This document shows positions 39,901 through 49,604 of a DNA stretch of 62,866 bases, in pieces. The stretch is from Chloroflexota bacterium. Its GTDB lineage: Bacteria; Chloroflexota; Anaerolineae; UBA1429. The DNA lies in the NCBI GenBank assembly GCA_012729455.1, contig JAAYDC010000020.1, positions 1 to 62,866 on the forward strand, in the 5' to 3' direction. The notes beneath the pieces are model-generated. The model was not told the origin of the DNA. It did no database searches and saw only the letters and a program-made list of their open reading frames with translations. A program made the translations under genes and the position numbers. Every line of letters starts with the position of its first letter. Position 1 is the stretch's first letter.

Positions 39901-42650
39901 CAATTCATCTCCATCCAGTTTGATCCGGTCGCAGTACCGACCTGCACGGGCACCCTGAGCGGCATGGCATGTTCCATAATGCCGACAATTGCCTGGCGCA
40001 CGTGTTCGAGCTCGCCGTGCGGCACCTCAAACACCAGCTCATCGTGCACCTGCAGGATCATGCGCGTCTTGAACTTGGCCGCCAGTGACCGGTCGATCTC
40101 GATCATCGCCAGCTTGATCATGTCGGCGGCGCTGCCCTGGATCGGCATGTTGACCGCGGCGCGTTCGGCACGCTGGCGCAGCACCGCCGCCGTGCTGCGG
40201 TTCTGCAGCTCTGGAAAGTAGCGTCGGCGTCCCAGCACGGTCTCGACATAGCCGTGTTCGCGGGCAAAGGCCTTGATTTCGTCAAGGTATTGCTTGACGC
40301 GCTTGAAGCGCGCGAAATAGGCGGCGGTGAACTTGGATGCCTCGCCCACCGACAAGTCGGTGCGTGCCGAGAGCCCAAAATCGGACATACCATACATCAG
40401 CCCAAAGTTGATTGCCTTGGCCAGACTGCGCTGATCTTTGGTGACGTTTTCCGGCGGAATGCCATAGATCGCCGCGGCGGTGGTGGTGTGCACATCCTCG
40501 TCGCGCTCAAAGGCGCCGATCATCTCAGGGTCTTCGGAAAAGTGCGCGAGCAGCCGGAGCTCAATCTGCGAGTAATCGCAGGATAGCAGTGTCGCGCCCT
40601 CAGGCGCCACAAAAGCAGAGCGCACGCGCTGGCCCATCTCGGTGCGCACCGGGATGTTTTGCAGATTAGGGTTGCTCGAGCTCAGCCGCCCGGTGGCAGA
40701 GCCGGTCTGGTTAAAGCTGGTGTGGATGCGCCCGGTAGCCGGGTTGATCAGCTGAGGCAGGGCATCCAGGTACGTGCCGCGCAGCTTTTCCATCTGGCGC
40801 TGCTCAAGGATCAGTGGCACAATCGGATGTGCATGGCGCAGCTCTTCCATCACGGCAGCATCTGTAGAATAGCCGGTCTGGGTGCGCCGGCCAGTCTGCA
40901 GTTTTAACTCCTTAAAGAGCACGTCACCGAGCTGCTTGGGCGAGGCTACGTTGAACGGGTGGCCTGCCAGCTGGTAGATCTCACTGAGGGTTTTGCTGAT
41001 GCGATCACCCAGCTCAGCGCTCATCTCCTGCAGTACTAGCGGGTCGACGACCATACCGTGCATTTCCATACGCATCAGCACCGGCACCAACGGCATTTCG
41101 AGTTCTTCAAACAGTTTGGTCAGCTTGCGCTCGACCAGCTGCGGGCGCAGCTTGTCGACCAGCTGCAGCGTCATGTCGGCATCCGCAGTTGCGTAGGGGG
41201 CAGCCTGGCTGACGGCTACCTGGTCCATTGTCTTTTGGTTCTTGCCCTTGCCGATCAGTGCGTCGATCGGGGTCATCTCGACCCCCAGCTGGATAAAAGC
41301 CTGGTTCTTGAGCCCCAGGCCGCGCCCCTCGGGCTCGAGCAGCCAGGCAGCGATCATGGTGTCAAACACCAGCCCTTCCACATGCAGACCATGCTGCTCC
41401 AGCACAATCAGGTCGAAATCAGCATTGTGCAGCACTTTGGGTAGCTTAGCATCCGCCAGAAGCGGGCCCAGATGCTGGCGCACCAGCTCGAGCGGCAGCT
41501 GCGGTTCTGTCTCGAGTAAGCCCACGTGGCCGATCGGCAGGTAAAAAGCGCGTCCTGGTTCGGCCGCCAGAGAGATGCCCACCAGCTCGGTTTGCATCGG
41601 ATTGGTTGAGGTGGTCTCGGTATCCAACGCCATCAGGGAGGCTCCCTTGAGCTCTTCCACCAGTTCAAGCAACGCTGTCTCGCTGTTAGTGACGCGATAG
41701 TCAGCCGCCGTCTCTGGCTGGGGAGCGGCGTGTACCGGTTCAGCGAACAGCGTGCCCTGAAGTGGAGTTTCGTCGGCCGGGGCACGCGGGATGCGCCCCA
41801 CCAGCGAGGTAAACCCGAGCTCGCGCAGCAGCTGCATCACCGCCGCGCGGTCGAATTCACCCCACAGCGTGAGGTTGCCGAGTTCGATGCCCGGCACGTC
41901 ACGCACGATCGTGACCAGCTGCTTGCTCTCGCGGGCTGCCTCTCGGCCTGCTTCGAGCGCTTTGCGGGTGCGCTCGGGTTTGACCTCGTAGAGGCGCTCA
42001 TAGATACCCTCGACGGAGCCATATTGCGCCACGAGACTGGTGGCGCCCTTTTCCCCGATGCCGCGCACGCCGGGGATGTTATCCGAGCTATCCCCCTTGA
42101 GCGCCTTGTAGTCGATCAGCTGAGTGGGTTTGAGGGTATAGCGCTCGTTGATGCGCGTTTCGTCGTAAAGCACAGCCTCGCCCATGCGGCCCTGCGGCGC
42201 GAGTACCCGCACCAGTGGCGAGACGAGCTGAAAGGTGTCAGTATCGCCAGTGATGATGATCGTGTCGATGCCCTGACCCTCGGCCTGTTTGGAGAGCGTC
42301 CCGAGCAGATCGTCGGCCTCGTAGCCTTCTTTGGTGAACACGGGGATGCTAAAGGCTTCGGCCAGGGTCTTGATCTGCTCGATCTGCACGCGCAGATCGT
42401 CGGGCATGGCTTGACGGGTGGCTTTGTAATCCGGGTAGAGCTCGTGGCGAAAGGTTTTGCCGGCATCAAAGGTCAGCACCACGTAATCCGGCGGGTAGTC
42501 GGCGATCGCCTTGAGCAGCATGCTGGCAAAGCCATAGATGGCGTTGGCGGGTTCGCCCCGCAGAGTGGTCATCGGCTGCAGGGCATAATAGGCCCGATAA
42601 GCCAGGGCATGTCCATCGAGCAGCATCAAACGGCGCGGTTTTGTGCTCAT
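39900..42650 (-). CDS. polA: DNA polymerase I
   Basis: 916 residues from the ATG at 42650, behind AGGAGG. A longer frame to 43364 exists but overlaps the sialidase gene and is rejected. Domain order: 5'-3' nuclease (1-290, with DGHALAYRAYYAL, EADDLLGTL and KGDSSDNIPGVRGIG), 3'-5' exonuclease (about 310-500), then polymerase A (CDYSQIELRLLAH, KAINFGLMYGMSDFGL, QVHDELVFE). The proofreading residues look intact (LDTETTS, HNADFD, YATADAD), unlike the inactive exonuclease of Taq or Bacillus. Fills gaps in repair and lagging-strand synthesis. argS follows by overlap. Confidence 0.97.
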   Translation of the reverse strand: MSTKPRRLMLLDGHALAYRAYYALQPMTTLRGEPANAIYGFASMLLKAIADYPPDYVVLTFDAGKTFRHELYPDYKATRQAMPDDLRVQIEQIKTLAEAFSIPVFTKEGYEADDLLGTLSKQAEGQGIDTIIITGDTDTFQLVSPLVRVLAPQGRMGEAVLYDETRINERYTLKPTQLIDYKALKGDSSDNIPGVRGIGEKGATSLVAQYGSVEGIYERLYEVKPERTRKALEAGREAARESKQLVTIVRDVPGIELGNLTLWGEFDRAAVMQLLRELGFTSLVGRIPRAPADETPLQGTLFAEPVHAAPQPETAADYRVTNSETALLELVEELKGASLMALDTETTSTNPMQTELVGISLAAEPGRAFYLPIGHVGLLETEPQLPLELVRQHLGPLLADAKLPKVLHNADFDLIVLEQHGLHVEGLVFDTMIAAWLLEPEGRGLGLKNQAFIQLGVEMTPIDALIGKGKNQKTMDQVAVSQAAPYATADADMTLQLVDKLRPQLVERKLTKLFEELEMPLVPVLMRMEMHGMVVDPLVLQEMSAELGDRISKTLSEIYQLAGHPFNVASPKQLGDVLFKELKLQTGRRTQTGYSTDAAVMEELRHAHPIVPLILEQRQMEKLRGTYLDALPQLINPATGRIHTSFNQTGSATGRLSSSNPNLQNIPVRTEMGQRVRSAFVAPEGATLLSCDYSQIELRLLAHFSEDPEMIGAFERDEDVHTTTAAAIYGIPPENVTKDQRSLAKAINFGLMYGMSDFGLSARTDLSVGEASKFTAAYFARFKRVKQYLDEIKAFAREHGYVETVLGRRRYFPELQNRSTAAVLRQRAERAAVNMPIQGSAADMIKLAMIEIDRSLAAKFKTRMILQVHDELVFEVPHGELEHVRQAIVGIMEHAMPLRVPVQVGTATGSNWMEMN

Positions 42651-42668
42651 GTCAGGCCTCCTGCGGAT

Positions 42669-42697
42669 ATTATAAGGAATCCGTAGCGTTGCTTCAA
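42669..42697 (-). promoter_or_regulatory. Promoter of polA-argS
   Basis: Minus strand: TTGAAG (42697-42692), 17-base spacer, TATAAT (42674-42669). The leader to the ATG is only about 12 bases and consists mostly of the ribosome site. Confidence 0.7.
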
Positions 42698-42746
42698 CCA
42701 TACTATGGCGCTTGACCAATGGTGTGTACTGGTTTAGTTTTCTGCT

Positions 42747-43767
42747 ATGCAAGCGAGCTATCAGTTCATCCATACGCCGCACGCGCGCTTTACCAGTTGC
42801 CATGCCGCCAGCCTGAGCTTGTTGCCGGATGGCCGTCTGGCGGTGGTCTACTTTGCCGGCGGTTATGAGGGGTCGAGCGATTCGGCGCACCTCTTTAGTT
42901 ACCTGCGGGATGACGGCACCTGGCACTCCCCTGCCGTGCTGCAGGCAACCGAGGGACGCGCCGCGGGCAACGCCATCTTGTGGACGCTGCCTGAAGGGCG
43001 CATCGCGTTGATCTATACCCTCTCTCACAGCAGCGGCCGGGTCATCTGGGACGAAGCGCGCATTTATGCACGTTATTCGTGGGATGCAGGCGCCAGCTGG
43101 AGCGAGCAGCACACCATCACCGAGGAACTGGGTTTTATCTGTCGGCAGCCCGGATTGGTGCTGGATGGTGGCGAGTGGCTGCTGCCGATCTATGACAACC
43201 GCAACCTCGACGCTGGTAACGAGGGCAGCGTCCTGATCTCGGATGACCAGGGCCGCCACTGGCAGCGCTATGGCCGGCCGGCTGACGGCTGATGCAGGCC
43301 TGGCACAACCGTGTGTGATCGACTTGGGCGCCGGGCAGCTGCGTGCTTGGCTGCGCAGCCGCATCTACTGGAACGGTGCCTCGCCCGAATGGGCATGCCT
43401 CTATCGCGGTGATTCGTTTGATGCGGGGCGTAACTGGTCCGTTCCGCAGCGCACGGCCATCCAGAACAACAGCTCGTTCCAGCTTACGCGTCTGGCGAAC
43501 GGCTGGCTGGCGTTGGTTTATAACCACCAGCGCGCGCCGCAACGCTCTCCTCTCAATATTGCGCTGTCGGCGGATAACGGCAATAGCTGGTTCGCAGGCC
43601 GCGAGCTGGAGCCCTATGACACATCCGGTGCCGAATACTCTTACCCGTCGATCGCCCAGACGGCCGACGGCTTGCTGCACATTGCCTATACTTGGCGGCG
43701 TACGCACATCCGCCATGTGTGCTGCAGCCTGGAATGGATCGCCCAGGGCAATACGTTGCCAGGATAG
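42747..43767 (+). pseudogene. Sialidase-like (BNR/Asp-box) gene, frameshifted
   Basis: Two frames together give about 340 residues of one six-bladed-propeller sialidase-like protein. Frame 1 (42747-43292) and frame 2 (through 43767) join near 43280, where one extra C in the repetitive GGCCGGCCGGC tract shifts reading. Four Asp boxes are visible: SWDAGASW, SDDQGRHW, SFDAGRNW and SADNGNSW, two in each half. The join reads naturally as ...RYGR-LTADAGLAQP. There is no signal peptide and no ribosome site; a weak promoter (TTGACC, 17, TAGTTT) ends just before the ATG, so a leaderless message is possible. Could also be a sequencing error. Confidence 0.7.
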
Positions 43768-43784
43768 GGCGGCTGTGCTATTCT
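43756..43784 (+). promoter_or_regulatory. Candidate promoter of rnc-smc
   Basis: TTGCCA, 17-base spacer, TATTCT, starting inside the end of the sialidase remnant and lying 33 bases ahead of the rnc start. Confidence 0.5.
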
Positions 43785-43816
43785 AGACCGAATACTCGAA
43801 GGATCAGCAAGACTCC

Positions 43817-44542
43817 ATGAGCCCTCACTTTCAACGCCCGAGTAACCTGGACGAGCTCCAGGATGTATTGGGCCTGCATTTCAGCTGGCCTGCACTGCTG
43901 ATCCAAGCCCTCACGCATCCCTCATATGTCAACGAACAGCCTGGCAGCGACGAGGATGATAACCAGCGCCTAGAGTTCCTGGGAGATGCCATCCTCAGCT
44001 TTATCGTGGGAGACTGGCTTTATAACCACTACCCTGCCTCGCGCGAGGGCGAACTAACCAGTCTGCGCGCCTCTATCGTGCGCACCGAAAGCCTGGCAGA
44101 GGTGGCTGGCTGGTTGGGTTTGGGCGAGATGATGCGCTTTGGGCGTGGCGAAAAGGCCAACGGCGGATCAGAGCGTCCTGCCAATCTGTGCGCTGCCTTT
44201 GAAGCATTGATCGGTGCGGTTTACCTGGATAGTGGCATCGAGCATGTGCGCAAGTGGCTGTGGATGCTGCTGGATTCGCACGCCGATCAAATTGAAGCTC
44301 ATCGCCTGGCGCGCGATAGCAAAAGCACGCTTCAGGAACTGGTCCAGTTCAAGCTTAAAGTTACCCCAGTCTATAGCATACTGCGTACCAGCGGACCTGA
44401 TCATGCCAAACGTTTTACCGCAGTGGTCAGCATCAACGGTGCGGTGTGGGGCCAGGGGAGCGGGTATTCCAAACAGGCTGCCGAACAGGCGGCGGCAGCG
44501 GCTGCCCTCATCTACCAAGAGGAGCAGGGCATCTTTCAATGA
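43817..44542 (+). CDS. rnc: Ribonuclease III
   Basis: 241 residues. The RNase III signature NQRLEFLGDAIL sits at 49-60, with catalytic acids Glu53 and Asp57; the second pair is in CAAFEALIGAVYLD. The C-terminal dsRNA-binding domain (about 165-235) ends with GYSKQAAEQAAAAAAL. Cuts double-stranded RNA in rRNA processing and regulation. It overlaps smc by four bases. Confidence 0.97.
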   Translation: MSPHFQRPSNLDELQDVLGLHFSWPALLIQALTHPSYVNEQPGSDEDDNQRLEFLGDAILSFIVGDWLYNHYPASREGELTSLRASIVRTESLAEVAGWLGLGEMMRFGRGEKANGGSERPANLCAAFEALIGAVYLDSGIEHVRKWLWMLLDSHADQIEAHRLARDSKSTLQELVQFKLKVTPVYSILRTSGPDHAKRFTAVVSINGAVWGQGSGYSKQAAEQAAAAAALIYQEEQGIFQ

Positions 44543-47500
44543 GATTAAAGCGTCTGGAACTGCAAGGCTTTAAGAGCTTTGCCAGCCGTACCATATTCAG
44601 CTTTGAAGATGGCATCACCGCCATCGTCGGACCCAACGGCTCGGGGAAATCCAACATTGCCGATGCTGTGCGCTGGGTCATGGGCGAGCAGAGCTATTCC
44701 AGCATGCGCGCTAAAACCACCGAAGATATGATCTTTGCGGGCACACGCACGCGTGCCAAACTCGGCATGGCCGAGGTTATCCTGGTGTTTGATAACACCA
44801 CCGGCTGGCTGCCGCTCGAATACAGCGAGGTCTCGGTTGGCCGGCGAGCATATCGCTCGGGCGAAAACGAGTACCTGCTGAATGGTGCGCGCGTGCGCTA
44901 TCGCGATTTGCTGGATCTCTTTGGCGGTGCGGGCCTGGCGCGCAGCAATTATACCGTCATCAGCCAGGGCATGGTCGATGCAGCCTTGTCGCTGCGCCCT
45001 GAAGCACGCCGCGCGCTCTTTGAAGAGGCTGCCGGCGTTACGCCGCAACTGCGCAAGCGTGAAGAGACCATCCAGCGCATTGCCGAGGCCGAACGCAACC
45101 TGCAGCGCGTCGCCGATATCATCCATGAGCTGGAGCCGCGCGTGCGCAGCCTGCAGCGCCAAGCTGAACGTGCTCAGGAGCAGGCCATCCTGCGGCGCGA
45201 TCTGACGGAACTGCAGCGCATCTGGTACGCCTACCAGTGGCAAAACCTCTCAAGCCGTCTGGCGCGTGCCGAGGTGTTATTGGAAGAATGCGCTCAGGCG
45301 GTGGTAACCCTGCAGGGGCGTGCAGAGCGTCTGGAGGATGCGCGCCGTAATGTGGCAGCCGAATTGCAGGCGGCTGTGCAGGCCCACAGCCATCTCACCG
45401 AGCAGCGCACAACCCTGAACGACCGCATCGTTTCGTTGCGGCGCGATAGTCTGCTGGCCTCTGAACGCATCAAGCTGTATACTCAGCAGCTTCAAGGAGC
45501 CGAGCAGGATATCCGCATGGCCGAAAGCCGTCTGCGCGTGGTCCTCGATGAGGCCGAGTTGGCAGAGCGCGAGCTGCTTGATGAGCAATCCGCGCTTGAG
45601 CTCAGCCGCAACGCACTGGTGGAGGCCCGTCAGGCTCAGGCGCATTCCGAGACACTGCGCCGCGACCTGAGCCAACGGGTTGGGCGTGCTCAGAATGCCC
45701 TCAACCGTGTCGTGACTGCGCTGGCAGCTATCGAAGCCCAGCTTACGCAATCCAAACAACACCTGCTGGAACTTGAACGCGACGCATCCGGCGGCGCTGC
45801 CAGGCTCAATGGTCTGAAAGAAGAGACCAGTGCACTGCGCGCCCAGTGCAGTCAGCTCGAATCGACCTTACAAGCACAGCTTGCCCAACAAACCGAGGCA
45901 CGCACCCGCCAGCAGGTGCTGGAGGCTGACCTGGTGCAACACCAGCAGAGCCTTGCCGATCTGGCACAGGCCCAGCGCCAGGCTGCCAGCCAGGTCGAAG
46001 CGCTGCAATCGCGGTATGAGCTCCAACAAAGACTGCGTCAGGAGATGCCCGGCTATCATCCCGGCGTACGCAGCGTGTTGTCAGCATCATCTGGGCTAAA
46101 GGGCTTGCTCGGAACCGTGGCGAGCCTCATGCAGGTGCTGGCGCGCTACGAGGAGGCTATCGAGGCTGCCGCGGGTCCGCGCCTGCAGCACGTGGTGGCA
46201 CAGCGCTGGGCTGATGCCGAAGCTGCCATCGCGCACCTGAAAAAGAGCGGGGTCGGCTGGGCCACCTTTATGCCGCTCGACACGCTGCGTGCGCGTCCGG
46301 CCTTGCAGGTCACCCCAGAGGCGGGGGTGCATGGCACGGCCAGCAGCCTGGTCCGTTATGATGCAGCCCTGCAGCCGGTCTACGAGATGGTGCTCGGCAG
46401 CGTAGTGGTGGTAGATGATCTGCCTACCGCGCGCCGGCTGTTGCATCGTTGGCCCAATGCCTCGTTGTTGGTGACCCTGGCGGGAGAAACCGTCCAACCT
46501 AACGGAGTTTTGAGCGGCGGAACGCGCCGCAGTAGCAGTACTCTGCTGGCTCAGGAGCGCGCCTGGCGCGAACTGCCCGCCCAGCTTGATGCAGCGCGCG
46601 CCGGCGAAGCCAAAGCACAGGCTGCCCTCACCGAGGCGCTCGAAGCGCAAAAGTTGGCGCAAACGCGCATCACCGAGGTTGCTGAGCAAATAGCCGGGCA
46701 ACAGCAGGCCATTGACGAGCAACGCGCTGCCCTGAGCCAGGCTGAACACCACCTGCGCCAGCGCGAGGCGGACCTTGACTGGCAAAGCGAGCGTCGCACG
46801 CGCGATCTGTCGGAACTGGATAAGCTGCACCGCGAGATAGAGCGCCTGGCCGATGAGCTGGCTCAGCAAAAGAGCCAGCAGGAGGCCGTTCAGACAGAGC
46901 TGCAACAGGCTTCACAGGAGGCCGTCTCGTTCGACGAGTCGCCGCGCCAGCAGTTAGCGGCACTGGAGACACGCACGGCGATCCTCGAACGCACCCTGGA
47001 GAGCCAGCGTACTCTGTTAGCCAGCCATCGCGCCAGCCAGGAGCAGCTGCAAGCCCAGCAGCAGGCGAAACGCATGCAGGTAAAAGAACTCGAGAGCGCT
47101 ATCGCAGCACAGCAAGCTGCGCATCGCCAGCTGGAGGCTAGCCTGGCAGAGACCGCACAGCAGCAAAGCGAGCTGCGTGCCCAGCTGGAGCCATTGAGCG
47201 AGCATCGCACTGCGCTGGAAAGCGAGCTGCGCAACACCGAGCGCGCCCAGCTAACCTTGCAGTCTGAACAGGGCGAAGCGCGTCTGGAGCTTGACCGCGT
47301 GCGCCAGACGCTCGAACAGTACCAGCGCGAGCTGGCGGCGCTGCAGAACGAACTTGAGGGCGACCTGCATATCACGCTGCCTGCCAATAGCGCGCCGCAG
47401 CAGATGCACCTTGATTTAAAGGTCGGCCAGGCAACCCTGCCGCCCCTCAGTGCCCTGCCGGCCGGCTTGGAGGACCAGTTGCGCAGCCTGAAGGCCACGA

Positions 47501-48105
47501 TCCGCCGTCAGGGCGACGTAAACCCGGAGGCGCCGGCCGAGTATGCCGAAACCAACGCTCGCTTCACCTTTATGCGCACCCAGGAAGACGACCTGCGCAG
47601 CGCAATTGCTTCGCTGCGCGAGGTGATCGTCGAGCTGGATGCCCTCGTCGAGCACGAGATGCTGGCAACATTCAAGCAGGTGCGGCAATGGTTCAGCACC
47701 TATTTCAACATGCTTTTTTCGGGGGGCTCAGCCTCGCTCTATCTGACGGACCCTGAGCATCCCAGTGACTCGGGGGTTGATATCTCGGCACGCCCACCCG
47801 GCAAGCGCACCACGAGCCTATCCATGCTTTCGGGCGGCGAGCGCTCGCTGACGGCTGTGGCGTTGATTTTCAGCCTCTTGCAGGCGCATCCCGTGCCGTT
47901 CTGCTTCCTCGATGAGGTAGACGCCGCCCTGGATGAGGCCAACATCTTTCGCTTTCGCGATCTGCTGCGCAGCCATGCTTCCGATACCCAGTTTATTATC
48001 ATTACTCATAACCGGCGCACGATCGAGATCGCCCAAACGATCTATGGCATCGCCATGGGGGAGCAGGGCATCTCGCAGGTGGTCTCGCTCAAGGTTGATG
48101 GATAG
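44539..48105 (+). CDS. smc: Chromosome partition protein SMC
   Basis: 1188 residues from the ATG at 44539, which overlaps the rnc stop. The Walker A is GPNGSGKSN at residues 31-39. Two long coiled coils (about 165-500 and 680-1000) flank a hinge (about 505-670) that contains LKGLLGTVASLM. The C-terminal head has the signature SMLSGGERSLTAVAL and Walker B CFLDEVDAALDEAN. With ScpA and ScpB it forms the condensin that loops and segregates chromosomes. scpB is next door in convergent orientation. Confidence 0.98.
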   Translation: MRLKRLELQGFKSFASRTIFSFEDGITAIVGPNGSGKSNIADAVRWVMGEQSYSSMRAKTTEDMIFAGTRTRAKLGMAEVILVFDNTTGWLPLEYSEVSVGRRAYRSGENEYLLNGARVRYRDLLDLFGGAGLARSNYTVISQGMVDAALSLRPEARRALFEEAAGVTPQLRKREETIQRIAEAERNLQRVADIIHELEPRVRSLQRQAERAQEQAILRRDLTELQRIWYAYQWQNLSSRLARAEVLLEECAQAVVTLQGRAERLEDARRNVAAELQAAVQAHSHLTEQRTTLNDRIVSLRRDSLLASERIKLYTQQLQGAEQDIRMAESRLRVVLDEAELAERELLDEQSALELSRNALVEARQAQAHSETLRRDLSQRVGRAQNALNRVVTALAAIEAQLTQSKQHLLELERDASGGAARLNGLKEETSALRAQCSQLESTLQAQLAQQTEARTRQQVLEADLVQHQQSLADLAQAQRQAASQVEALQSRYELQQRLRQEMPGYHPGVRSVLSASSGLKGLLGTVASLMQVLARYEEAIEAAAGPRLQHVVAQRWADAEAAIAHLKKSGVGWATFMPLDTLRARPALQVTPEAGVHGTASSLVRYDAALQPVYEMVLGSVVVVDDLPTARRLLHRWPNASLLVTLAGETVQPNGVLSGGTRRSSSTLLAQERAWRELPAQLDAARAGEAKAQAALTEALEAQKLAQTRITEVAEQIAGQQQAIDEQRAALSQAEHHLRQREADLDWQSERRTRDLSELDKLHREIERLADELAQQKSQQEAVQTELQQASQEAVSFDESPRQQLAALETRTAILERTLESQRTLLASHRASQEQLQAQQQAKRMQVKELESAIAAQQAAHRQLEASLAETAQQQSELRAQLEPLSEHRTALESELRNTERAQLTLQSEQGEARLELDRVRQTLEQYQRELAALQNELEGDLHITLPANSAPQQMHLDLKVGQATLPPLSALPAGLEDQLRSLKATIRRQGDVNPEAPAEYAETNARFTFMRTQEDDLRSAIASLREVIVELDALVEHEMLATFKQVRQWFSTYFNMLFSGGSASLYLTDPEHPSDSGVDISARPPGKRTTSLSMLSGGERSLTAVALIFSLLQAHPVPFCFLDEVDAALDEANIFRFRDLLRSHASDTQFIIITHNRRTIEIAQTIYGIAMGEQGISQVVSLKVDG

Positions 48106-48136
48106 GATCCTGCCGGCGAAGAGGCGGGCAGTTAGC

Positions 48137-48658
48137 TCACAGGTCCAGCGAGACGGCCTCGGGCATGGGGGGCAACTCGGAGAGGTTGTTGATGCCCAGG
48201 TACTGCAGGAACTCGGGGGTGGTGGCATATAACACAGGCCGGCCGACCGATTCCAGGCGGCCTGCCGGGGTCACCAGCGAACGTGAGATCAGGCTATGCA
48301 GGGCGCCCTCGCAGTTCACCCCGCGTAGCGCTTCGATAACGGCGCGCGTGACGGGCTGGCGATAGGCGATGATCGCCAGTGTTTCCATGGCAGCTGCTGA
48401 AAGCTTGCCGATGGTTTCCACGCCCAGGTACTGCTCCACCACTGCGCTGCACTCAGGGGCGGTCGTCAGCTGCACGATCGTGCCGTTGCGCTGCACGCGC
48501 AGACCGTGTTCGCATAGCGCTGCCTCAAGCTGCTGCAAGGCCTCGATAACAGACGGCTCGTCGCTTTCCAAAATACGTACCAGCTCGGCCACGCTCAAGG
48601 GGCTATCCGCCACAAAAAGCAGGGCTTCGATGTTGCGCATCAGGTCACTGTGAGGCAC
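48137..48658 (-). CDS. scpB: Segregation and condensation protein B
   Basis: 173 residues from a GTG start behind AGGAG. Two winged-helix domains (about 1-80 and 85-165). The family motif LSAAAMETLAIIAYRQPVTR and the following IEALRGVNCEGALHSL are clear. It dimerises on the ScpA kleisin of the SMC complex. Convergent with smc; scpA is not in the window. Confidence 0.95.
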   Translation of the reverse strand: MPHSDLMRNIEALLFVADSPLSVAELVRILESDEPSVIEALQQLEAALCEHGLRVQRNGTIVQLTTAPECSAVVEQYLGVETIGKLSAAAMETLAIIAYRQPVTRAVIEALRGVNCEGALHSLISRSLVTPAGRLESVGRPVLYATTPEFLQYLGINNLSELPPMPEAVSLDL

Positions 48659-48892
48659 ACGTACTCCTAGCAGACTGTAATTGGTAGTAACGGTTTCTCT
48701 GATGGGCTGTCAGGCGCCAGCTTGATTAATGTCCTGTCTGTGTTAGCGCTGCATCGCATCAACTGTCGCGAGCAAACACCCAGTTGGCCTTGGATTTACT
48801 CGCTCGCAATACCAACGATTCGCTCCCCAATGTATAACAGCTCCAGGCTGCCTCTTGGAGAGCGAATCGCTGTAGATTACATCGGGAATCGA

Positions 48893-49522
48893 CTAGACCG
48901 TTGGGTCAGCCGGGGGCTCAGGTGGTGCCGACGGCGGAACCTCGCTTGGCGGTGTTACCGCCACGGACGCTACCGCTGCAGCGGGTCCCTTTGGATACGG
49001 CGCCTGAGTGACTTTGATGGCCACCTTGTTGCGGATCTTTAATCCCAGCTGGGTCTCGATGATATCTGTGGCGATCTTGGCCACCTGGTCAGTAATGGAA
49101 ACGATGTTGGCGCCCGGGCTGACATCCAATTCGACCGCCACTTCTACATCCTTGCCGCGGCTGCGCACACGCGGTCGCACGGTGCGAACGTTGGGCAGCT
49201 CGTCGATGCGATACTCTAGGCTCTTGGAGATCGACTGGATGCTCATCCACGTGTCGCTGTTACCAGTCCCCTGCACGCGGGCTACCCGTAGTTTGGGTCG
49301 GCGTACCTCCAAGAACAGTAGCAGCACCAGTAGGGCGATCGCGATCACCGAGCCGATCACCAGGTAGAGCCAAAAGGTGCCGTCGAAGATGCGTTCCTGC
49401 AGCATGGCGACGGCGCCGGCCAGGAACACAACCACCTCTACTGGGCGCACCAAAAAGAACACGATCAGTCCGATCAGTAACAAGATCAGCAAAACCATCA
49501 CAACACGGTTAAAGATGTTCAT
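48893..49522 (-). CDS. amaP: Alkaline-shock membrane anchor protein, AmaP-like (Asp23 family)
   Basis: 209 residues. Two transmembrane helices (about residues 9-25 and 49-71) are followed by an Asp23/DUF322-type domain (about 80-165) with the strand pattern VAVELDVSPGANI and VAKIATDIIETQLGL. The C-terminal tail is Pro/Ala-rich. In Staphylococcus AmaP holds Asp23 at the membrane and links it to cell-envelope stress. A separate asp23 gene is not seen here. Own promoter at 49560-49588. Confidence 0.85.
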   Translation of the reverse strand: MNIFNRVVMVLLILLLIGLIVFFLVRPVEVVVFLAGAVAMLQERIFDGTFWLYLVIGSVIAIALLVLLLFLEVRRPKLRVARVQGTGNSDTWMSIQSISKSLEYRIDELPNVRTVRPRVRSRGKDVEVAVELDVSPGANIVSITDQVAKIATDIIETQLGLKIRNKVAIKVTQAPYPKGPAAAVASVAVTPPSEVPPSAPPEPPADPTV

Positions 49523-49559
49523 ATACTTGCTCCTTGATCACATCCAGCCACTGAACCCC

Positions 49560-49588
49560 ATTATAGGCGAGCCGCGAATGCGTGTCTA
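49560..49588 (-). promoter_or_regulatory. Promoter of the AmaP-like gene
   Basis: Minus strand: TAGACA (near 49588-49583), 17-base spacer, TATAAT (near 49565-49560). Confidence 0.6.
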
Positions 49589-49604
49589 GATTCTATATGC
49601 ACAA

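Noticed and set aside
42651-43364. N-terminal extension of polA
   Set aside because: Extra residues have no family match, would read through the polA promoter and overlap the sialidase remnant; the ATG at 42650 has an AGGAGG site and starts with the conserved nuclease domain.
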